Source of the DNA: Candidatus Omnitrophota bacterium
Lineage (GTDB): Bacteria; Omnitrophota; Gorgyraeia; Zapsychrales; Fredricksoniimonadaceae
Reading direction: 5' to 3'
Length of the DNA: 5,129 nucleotides
Assembly: GCA_016206745.1 (NCBI GenBank)
Contig: JACQQW010000133.1
Location: 1 to 5,129, forward strand
The notes below the pieces were generated by a model. It was not told the DNA's origin. It did no database searches and worked only from the letters and a program-made list of their open reading frames with translations. This document shows positions 1 through 5,129 of the stretch, in pieces. Positions within the stretch are counted from its first letter, which is position 1; each line of letters opens with the position of its first letter. The position numbers and the translations under genes are program-made.

Positions 1-65
1 GCCGTCGTGTTACCATAAATTTATCAAACGCAATGTCTTGTTGCCGGGGTTTTTCGAAAAATAAT

Positions 66-1304
66 ATGTACTGGTCAAAATATTTTATTCCGACATTAAA
101 AGAGGTCCCTGCCGGTACGGAGGCGCCCAGTCATCAATTGAGTTTGCGCGCGGGGTTGGTGCACATGCTGACTTCCGGCGTGTATTCTTATTTGCCCCTG
201 GGCCGGCGGGTCTTAAATAAAGTTGAGTCGATCATTCGCCGTGAAATGGACGCCATTGGCTGCCATGAGCTTTTGATGCCGGCCCTGCAGCCTTTGGACA
301 TCTGGGCAAAGACGGGCCGGGACGTGGGCCTGAAGGACGTGATGATCACCTTCGACGATAAAAAAGGGCGGCGCATGTGCCTGGGGCCCACCCATGAAGA
401 GATCATCACCACCATTGCCAAAGATTTTATCCAGAGTTACCGCCAGCTGCCGGTGACTTTGTACCAGATCCAGTCTAAATTCCGCGATGAGATGCGCCCG
501 CGCTTCGGCATTGTCCGGGCCTGTGAATTTATCATGAAAGACGCCTACAGCTTTGACCGCGCCTGGGAAGGGTTAAAAAAGAATTACGATCTGCAGTTGG
601 GGGCCTATGTGAATATTTTTAAACGCTGCGGATTGGACGTGATCGTGGTGTCCGCCGACAGCGGGGCCATGGGCGGCAGCGTTTCGCATGAATTTCTGGC
701 GGCTTCTCCCATCGGGGAAGACGCGGTGTGGATCAACCGGGAGAACGGCCGGATAGTCAAAGATGAAGAGGGCAAGGCCCCTGTGGGGGAGGCGTGGGAA
801 CGTAAAGTGGCCATTGAGTTAGGGCATATTTTTCAACTCGGCACCAAATACAGCGATGCTTTGGGCGCGGTATTTCTCGATGAAGATGGCAGGCAGAAAC
901 CCATGATCATGGGTTGTTACGGCATCGGCGTCAGCCGTTTGCTCGCCGCGATCATTGAACTCAATTGCGACCAAAGCGGCATCATCTGGCCGGCGGGGGT
1001 GGCGCCCTTTGACGTGGAGATATTGCCGGTGCAGGCCCCGGATGCCGTGTCCATGCAGTTGGCCGAAGAATATTATAAAGGATTGAGCGCGGCCGGGCTC
1101 GAGGTCTTGTTGGACGACCGTGATGAAAGCGCCGGGCGTAAATTCAATGACGCGGACTTGATCGGCATCCCTTATCGGGTGATCATTGGAAAACGCATGC
1201 TCAGTCAAAACCAGGTGGAAATCAAAGACCGCCGCACCGGCGTGGTCACGGCTGTGGACAAAGGTAAACTTAAAGAAGAAATTTTGAAGTTATGCCGTCC
1301 TTAA
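66..1304 (+). CDS. proS: Prolyl-tRNA synthetase, short form without the INS editing domain
   Basis: This cytoplasmic class II aminoacyl-tRNA synthetase activates proline with ATP and charges tRNA(Pro). Residues are numbered from the ATG at 66, chosen because MYWSKYFIPTLKEVP matches the usual ProRS N-terminus; the in-frame ATG at 33 would add 11 unrelated residues. Motif 1 lies around residues 28-75. The GPTHEE loop is at 107-112. Motif 2 starts with FRDE (139-142) and runs through RFG (146-148) to EFIMKDAYSF (154-163). GGSVSHEF is at 203-210. Motif 3, GCYGIGVSR, is at 283-291. The anticodon-binding domain fills about 312-412, with LLDDRDESAGRKFNDADLIG at 348-367. Standard bacterial ProRS has about 570 residues, with an editing insertion of roughly 180 residues between motifs 2 and 3. 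Here only about 40 residues (211-250) link SHEF to ELGHIFQLGTKYS, so the editing domain is absent. Motif 2 reads RACEF where RxREF is usual. No strong Shine-Dalgarno precedes the start. The 3' end overlaps rimP by 13 bases. Confidence 0.96.
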   Translation: MYWSKYFIPTLKEVPAGTEAPSHQLSLRAGLVHMLTSGVYSYLPLGRRVLNKVESIIRREMDAIGCHELLMPALQPLDIWAKTGRDVGLKDVMITFDDKKGRRMCLGPTHEEIITTIAKDFIQSYRQLPVTLYQIQSKFRDEMRPRFGIVRACEFIMKDAYSFDRAWEGLKKNYDLQLGAYVNIFKRCGLDVIVVSADSGAMGGSVSHEFLAASPIGEDAVWINRENGRIVKDEEGKAPVGEAWERKVAIELGHIFQLGTKYSDALGAVFLDEDGRQKPMIMGCYGIGVSRLLAAIIELNCDQSGIIWPAGVAPFDVEILPVQAPDAVSMQLAEEYYKGLSAAGLEVLLDDRDESAGRKFNDADLIGIPYRVIIGKRMLSQNQVEIKDRRTGVVTAVDKGKLKEEILKLCRP

Positions 1305-1606
1305 ATTTGGAAGAAGTGAAACACAAAGTGGAACGTCTGGCCTTGCCGCTGTTGGCCCAGGCGAAGGTGGATTTGGTCGAATTGCGCGTCACCGGGCACA
1401 GGGGCGACTTATTGATCCGGTTTTTGGCGGACAGACCCACGGGCGGAATTACCATGGGGGAATGCGCGCGGTTAAACCGGGCCATCGTTAAGGCCATTGA
1501 TGAGGACGGGTCCCTGGAGGATGACGGGTATGCGCTGGAGTTCTCTTCGCCGGGGATAGACCACCCAAACAGAAAAAAGAAGGGAAAGGTTGGTTATGGA
1601 CAGTGA
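1292..1606 (+). CDS. rimP: Ribosome maturation factor RimP, C-terminally truncated
   Basis: RimP is a cytoplasmic assembly factor that helps mature the 30S ribosomal subunit. The N-terminal alpha/beta domain is recognisable over residues 1-92: a helix at about 6-24, strands VDLVELRV (26-33) and DLLIRFLAD (39-47), the segment GGITMGECARLNRAIVKAID (51-70) and the family hallmark LEFSSPGIDHP (82-92). Family members usually have about 150 residues, with a second SH3-like domain of about 60-70 residues after this motif. Here the protein stops after a basic tail, NRKKKGKVGYGQ (93-104). That tail is encoded by the purine-rich ribosome-binding region and first codons of nusA. The ATG at 1292 lies inside the proS 3' end, with only a weak purine-rich stretch (1272-1281) upstream, which suggests translational coupling. 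The 3' end overlaps nusA by 11 bases. The protein could be a functional single-domain form, a decaying gene, or the result of a deletion or assembly error. The family identity is secure but the integrity is not. Confidence 0.88.
   Translation: MPSLNLEEVKHKVERLALPLLAQAKVDLVELRVTGHRGDLLIRFLADRPTGGITMGECARLNRAIVKAIDEDGSLEDDGYALEFSSPGIDHPNRKKKGKVGYGQ
1585..1589 (+). promoter_or_regulatory. Ribosome-binding site for nusA
   Basis: The purine-rich run AGGGAAAGG (1581-1589) lies within the 3' end of rimP. Its AAAGG part (1585-1589) ends 6 bases before the ATG at 1596, a good Shine-Dalgarno spacing. This favours the ATG at 1596 over the in-frame TTG at 1590, which lies directly against the motif. Confidence 0.6.
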
Positions 1607-2639
1607 ATTATTGACTATTTTGGAACAATTGGAGCGCGACAAGGGGATCGATAAAGAGACCTTGATCAGCGCCGTTGAATCTGCCGTGGCCTCTGCCGCC
1701 AAAAAGATCTGGACGGTGGACAAGGAAGTGGATGTGCGGGTGGAATTGGACCGGAATACCGGCAAGTTGACCGCTTTTGCCGGGGACCAGCAGATCCACT
1801 CCAGTGAATTCGGCCGCATCGCCGCGCAGACCGCGAAGCAAGTGGTCATCCAGAAAATCCGGGAGGCGGAAAAAGACGTGGTCTTCAACGAATACAATGC
1901 CCGCATCGGCCAGATCATCAGCGGCGCGGTGTACCGTTTTGAGCGCGGCAATATCATCGTTGACCTGGGCAAGACCGAAGCGCTGGTCCCCAGGAGCGAG
2001 CAATCCAACAAGGAAGAGTTCCGCCAGGGCGAGCGCATCCGCGCTTATTTGCTGGAAGTGCGCAAAGAGATCCGCGGGCCGCAGATCATCCTTTCCCGCG
2101 CCAACCCCAATTTTGTCAAACGCTTGTTTGAATTGGAGGTGCCGGAGATTTACGAGGGGATCATCGAGATCAAGGCCATTGCCCGCGACCCCGGTGAACG
2201 CACCAAGATCGCGGTATACTCCAAAGATGAAAAGATCGACTGCGTGGGCGCCTGCGTGGGGATGCGCGGCTCGCGCGTAAAAAACATCGTGATGGAACTG
2301 CATGGCGAAAAGATCGACATTGTCCGCTATTCCGATGACATTAAAGAATACATCCAAACAGCGCTTTCACCGGCGGAGATCGCCCAGATGCAATTGATCA
2401 GCGATGAAAAGCGCGTCAATATCATTGTCGATGAAGACCAATTATCGCTGGCCATCGGCAAATACGGGCAAAACGTGCGCCTGGCCGGAAAATTGGTGGG
2501 ATGGGAGCTGGACATTTATTCCGCCAAACAATGGGAAGAAAAACAGAAAGCCGCTTCCCGGGAAGAGGACCAGGCCAATGGGCGCGCGGACACGGCGCAG
2601 GCCCCGGATGAAGATGCCAAACAAGAAGAGGAAGATTAA
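1596..2639 (+). CDS. nusA: Transcription termination/antitermination factor NusA
   Basis: NusA binds RNA polymerase and nascent RNA and modulates pausing, intrinsic termination and antitermination. The 347-residue protein has an N-terminal RNA polymerase-binding domain (about 1-100, starting MDSELLTILEQLERDKGIDK), an S1 domain (about 102-168), KH1 with its GxxG loop GMRG (222-225), and KH2 with GKYG (288-291) in DQLSLAIGKYGQNVRLA (281-297). LFELEVPEIYEGIIEIKAIA (177-196) and VGACVGMRGSRV (217-228) are classic NusA signatures. After KH2 only a charged, acidic tail remains (about 313-347, ending QEEED). The gammaproteobacterial C-terminal acidic repeat domains are absent, as is common outside that group. 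In the N-terminal domain the link between TGKLTAF (55-61) and FGRIAAQTAKQ (72-82) is about 10 residues, whereas well-known NusA proteins have a few dozen there. The start overlaps the rimP end by 11 bases and the stop is 3 bases before infB. Neither rnpM/ylxR nor ylxQ follows, unlike in Firmicutes. Confidence 0.97.
   Translation: MDSELLTILEQLERDKGIDKETLISAVESAVASAAKKIWTVDKEVDVRVELDRNTGKLTAFAGDQQIHSSEFGRIAAQTAKQVVIQKIREAEKDVVFNEYNARIGQIISGAVYRFERGNIIVDLGKTEALVPRSEQSNKEEFRQGERIRAYLLEVRKEIRGPQIILSRANPNFVKRLFELEVPEIYEGIIEIKAIARDPGERTKIAVYSKDEKIDCVGACVGMRGSRVKNIVMELHGEKIDIVRYSDDIKEYIQTALSPAEIAQMQLISDEKRVNIIVDEDQLSLAIGKYGQNVRLAGKLVGWELDIYSAKQWEEKQKAASREEDQANGRADTAQAPDEDAKQEEED
2627..2632 (+). promoter_or_regulatory. 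Ribosome-binding site for infB
   Basis: AGAGGA is embedded in the last codons of nusA (the EEED tail) and ends 10 bases before the infB ATG at 2643. It supports that start and implies that terminating nusA ribosomes sit next to infB initiation. Confidence 0.6.
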
Positions 2640-2642
2640 TTT

Positions 2643-5126
2643 ATGCATATTGTGGATTTAGCCAAAGAGTTAAAAATCACCGAAGTTTTTATTTTAGAAA
2701 AACTAAAGGCGCTTAAATTACGCGCCAAGGACGGCAAGGAAATCACCCCGGGTGTGGAAATGATTTTGCGCGACGCCCTGGCCGACGAAGGCATCGGCAC
2801 GCGCGTGGTCGAGGAAGAAGAGGCCCCTAAAAAAGCCGTTAAGAAGCCCAAGGCCGCTGCCGCGGCAAAACCCAAAGCGGCCGCCCAAAAGACCGATAAG
2901 CCCAAGTCCCCATCGGGCGCAAAGGCCGCGGGCAAAGTCACCAAGAAACCGGCGGTGGTCGAAAAAATCATTGAAGCAAAATCAGGGCCGCTGCCCAAGG
3001 CGGTTGAGCCGCCTAAACCAGCCGTCGCTGCCCAAAAGCAGCCTGTTGCGCCGGCCATTAAGCCTGCTCCTGCGGCGGACCACGCCAAAGGCGGGGCACC
3101 ATCTGCGCCCAGAGACCAGCCTAAGCCGGAAGCCAGGGTTGAGCCGCCCAAGATCGATGTTTCCAAAATTGTTTTGCCCGCTGAGCCTCTGCCGTTTGAA
3201 CCGGTGAAGAAAAAGGTGCGTTTCGACCAGCCATTTGTGACGGTCAAACCATTGGTCAAAAAGCGCCGCAGGGGAGAGGGCGACTCCGGGTCTTTCCATC
3301 GGGAAAACAGACCTTCTCCAACGGCCGCTGCCATGGCGGGCGCCGGGCCGTCCCTTGCCCAGGGCCCTTTGCAGGACATTGAAATCCCGGTGCCCATCAC
3401 GGTCAAGGATTTTGCGGTGCGGGTCAACCAAAAGATGAATGCGGTGCTCAAACGGCTTTTGGACATGGGTATTTTCGCCAATATCAATCAAAATCTGGGC
3501 GAAGAACTGGTGCAGAAATTAGCGGCCTCTTTCGGGGTCAATGTGCTCAAGACCAAGTCCCAGGAAGAGCAGTGGGTGGATTTGCACCAGCAGGAAAAAG
3601 ACGACCCTGCTTTATTGAAACCCCGCGCGCCGGTCGTGACATTTATGGGCCATGTGGATCATGGAAAGACTTCTTTGCTCGACCGTATCCGTTGTGCCCG
3701 CGTGGCCCAGGGCGAGCATGGCGGGATCACGCAGCACATCGGCGCATATTCCGTCAGGATGCCTGCCGGCACAATTACATTTTTGGACACACCGGGACAC
3801 GCGGCTTTTACGGCAATGCGCGCCCGGGGCGCGCACATCACGGACATGGTGGTGCTGGTGGTCGCGGCGGATGAGGGGATCATGCCCCAGACCGAAGAGG
3901 CCATCGACCATGCCCGCGCCGCCAATGTGCCGATCGTGGTGGCCCTCAATAAAATCGACAAGAAGACCGCGGATCCTGACCGGGTGAAAAAACAGTTGGC
4001 CGAGCATGACCTGCTGCCTGAAGATTGGAGCGGGAAAGTCGGCGTGGTCGGTGTTTCCGCGTTGACGGGGGATGGGATCGACGCGTTGTTGGACCGTATT
4101 TTGCTGGAGGCGGAAGTCTTGGAACTCAAGGCCAATGCCAGTAAAAAAGCTTCCGGCATCGTCATTGAAGCGCATTTGAGCAAAGGCCGGGGCGCCATCG
4201 CTTCATTGATCGTCCAAAGCGGCACGTTAAAAGAAGGCGACGCCATTGTCGTGGGGCCGTATGCCGGCAAGGTCAAAGCTTTGTTTGATGACCATGAGCG
4301 TCCTATCAAGGAAGCGGGGCCGTCCGCGCCGGTCGAGATCCTGGGACTTTCCGAGGTCCCTGCGGCCGGTGAAATGTTTTATGTGGTGGCGGATGATAAG
4401 ACCGCCCGCGCAATCGCCCTGGTGCGCCAGGAAAAAATCAAAAACACCAAATTGTCCGGCAGCGCCAGAGTGTCCCTGGAAGAATTGTATGCCCAGATCC
4501 AGGAAGGGCATATTAAAGAACTGCGGGTGGTGATCAAAGGCGACGTGCAGGGGTCTATCGAGGCCATCAAAGAGGAGCTTTCCAAAATCCCCACCAATGA
4601 AGTGAAGCTGAAGTTTATGCACACGGCCGCCGGCGATGTCAATGCCTCCGACGTGATCCTGGCCATGGCGTCCCAGGCGATCATCAGTGCTTTTAACGTC
4701 GACATCGACGCCAAGGCCCGCGCAGAACTGGAGAAAACACCGGTGGACGTGCGCCGGTACCGCATCATTTACGATGCCGTGGAAGACGTGCGCAAGGCCC
4801 TGGAAGGCCTGCTCGCTCCCAAGCTCAAACGCCATTTCGTAGGGCGGGTGGAGATCCGCAACGTGCTGAAGTTGAGCAAAAGCGGGATCGTCGCCGGATG
4901 TTATGTGCAAAAAGGCAAGATCCGTAATAAAGCCCAGGTGGAAGTCCTGCGCAACGGCGAGGTGGCGCACGCCGGCCATATCAGCAGCCTGAAGCGCTTT
5001 AAAGACGACGTCAAAGAAGTGGCGGAAGGTTTCGAATGCGGCATCACCATCTCCAATTTCGACCAGATCCAGGTCGGGGACATCATCGAGGCCTTTGATA
5101 TCGAGTCGATTGCGCGGAAACTGTAG
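2643..5126 (+). CDS. infB: Translation initiation factor IF-2
   Basis: IF-2 is a cytoplasmic GTPase that brings fMet-tRNA to the 30S P site and promotes 50S joining. The 827-residue protein is complete. Residues 1-52 form a first IF2N module (MHIVDLAKELKITEVFILEKL). Residues about 53-248 are a low-complexity linker rich in Ala, Pro and Lys. A second IF2N module lies at about 249-302 (PITVKDFAVRVNQKMNAVLKRL). The GTPase domain begins at about 327, with G1 GHVDHGKT (336-343), the G2 region GGITQHIGAY (360-369), G3 DTPGH (382-386, including the conserved His386), G4 NKID (436-439) and G5 SAL (472-474). Domain II follows (about 500-595), then the IF2-specific third domain with KGDVQGSIEAI (632-642), and the C-terminal domain with AGCYV (751-755) and GFECGI (796-801). 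By eye, Cys753 and Glu798 correspond to residues implicated in fMet recognition. The ATG at 2643 starts directly on a canonical IF2N and has a good ribosome-binding site. The gene ends with TAG followed in frame by TGA. Confidence 0.98.
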   Translation: MHIVDLAKELKITEVFILEKLKALKLRAKDGKEITPGVEMILRDALADEGIGTRVVEEEEAPKKAVKKPKAAAAAKPKAAAQKTDKPKSPSGAKAAGKVTKKPAVVEKIIEAKSGPLPKAVEPPKPAVAAQKQPVAPAIKPAPAADHAKGGAPSAPRDQPKPEARVEPPKIDVSKIVLPAEPLPFEPVKKKVRFDQPFVTVKPLVKKRRRGEGDSGSFHRENRPSPTAAAMAGAGPSLAQGPLQDIEIPVPITVKDFAVRVNQKMNAVLKRLLDMGIFANINQNLGEELVQKLAASFGVNVLKTKSQEEQWVDLHQQEKDDPALLKPRAPVVTFMGHVDHGKTSLLDRIRCARVAQGEHGGITQHIGAYSVRMPAGTITFLDTPGHAAFTAMRARGAHITDMVVLVVAADEGIMPQTEEAIDHARAANVPIVVALNKIDKKTADPDRVKKQLAEHDLLPEDWSGKVGVVGVSALTGDGIDALLDRILLEAEVLELKANASKKASGIVIEAHLSKGRGAIASLIVQSGTLKEGDAIVVGPYAGKVKALFDDHERPIKEAGPSAPVEILGLSEVPAAGEMFYVVADDKTARAIALVRQEKIKNTKLSGSARVSLEELYAQIQEGHIKELRVVIKGDVQGSIEAIKEELSKIPTNEVKLKFMHTAAGDVNASDVILAMASQAIISAFNVDIDAKARAELEKTPVDVRRYRIIYDAVEDVRKALEGLLAPKLKRHFVGRVEIRNVLKLSKSGIVAGCYVQKGKIRNKAQVEVLRNGEVAHAGHISSLKRFKDDVKEVAEGFECGITISNFDQIQVGDIIEAFDIESIARKL

Positions 5127-5129
5127 TGA

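Noticed and set aside
2..64. Open frame reading ...KRNVLLPGFFEK and ending in TAA one base before the proS ATG at 66, possibly the tail of an upstream gene.
   Set aside because: Only 20 residues are visible and match nothing I recognise. Another frame also closes at 16-18 (AVVLP then TAA), so the upstream gene and its frame cannot be decided from this window.
33..65. Alternative proS start at the ATG at 33, adding MSCCRGFSKNN.
   Set aside because: These residues do not resemble the ProRS N-terminus, which begins naturally at MYWSKYF. There is no ribosome-binding site before 33.
1608..2357. Long antisense open frame (about 249 residues) opposite nusA, and similar antisense frames opposite infB (2636-3487, 4227-4979).
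   Set aside because: They are rich in His, Asp and Gly or in Ser and Ala, as expected from mirrored GC-biased codons of the sense gene. They show no domain motif, and the sense strand encodes conserved proteins throughout.
3333..3335. Internal ATG of infB (Met231) as a start for a shorter IF2 isoform.
   Set aside because: There is no purine-rich ribosome-binding motif just upstream, and the position falls in the variable linker. Nothing supports use of this start.
1..5129. A hidden undescribed system such as defence genes, a CRISPR array, a mobile element, a riboswitch or repeats.
   Set aside because: Virtually every base lies within four recognisable housekeeping genes, with no intergenic space beyond 3 bases between them and no repeat array, inverted terminal repeats or structured RNA leader visible.

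Overview
The window is a compact block of translation and transcription housekeeping genes, all on the + strand, in the order proS, rimP, nusA, infB. There are no RNA genes, mobile elements, CRISPR arrays or defence genes. The spacing is operon-like throughout: proS and rimP overlap by 13 bases, rimP and nusA overlap by 11 bases, and nusA and infB are 3 bases apart. No promoter or terminator is visible inside, so the block is most likely part of a longer transcript that enters from the left and may run on to the right.

The organism is a Gram-negative-type bacterium of moderate to high GC. The NusA signature (SKDEKIDCVGACVGMRG), a ProRS with an unusual architecture, and the absence of rnpM/ylxR and ylxQ genes between nusA and infB argue against a Firmicute. 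From memory of the protein style I lean towards an uncultivated PVC-related lineage such as Omnitrophota, but this is inference and not firm.

Region by region: bases 1-65 are a short leader or the tail of an upstream gene that cannot be identified. Bases 66-1304 encode a prolyl-tRNA synthetase of only 412 residues, which lacks the large insertion (INS) editing domain. Bases 1292-1606 encode a RimP of 104 residues that has the N-terminal domain but not the usual C-terminal SH3-like domain. Bases 1596-2639 encode NusA (347 residues, S1-KH1-KH2) with a shortened N-terminal domain. Bases 2643-5126 encode a full-length IF2 with two IF2N modules, a long Ala/Pro/Lys linker, a complete GTPase domain and the C-terminal fMet-tRNA-binding domains. 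The final bases carry a tandem TAG-TGA stop.

Functionally the genes link tRNA(Pro) charging, 30S subunit maturation, transcription elongation, termination and antitermination, and translation initiation. The layout itself is classical. What stands out is that three consecutive proteins (ProRS, RimP, NusA) each lack a domain or segment normally found in the family, while IF2 does not. I see no undescribed system beyond that.
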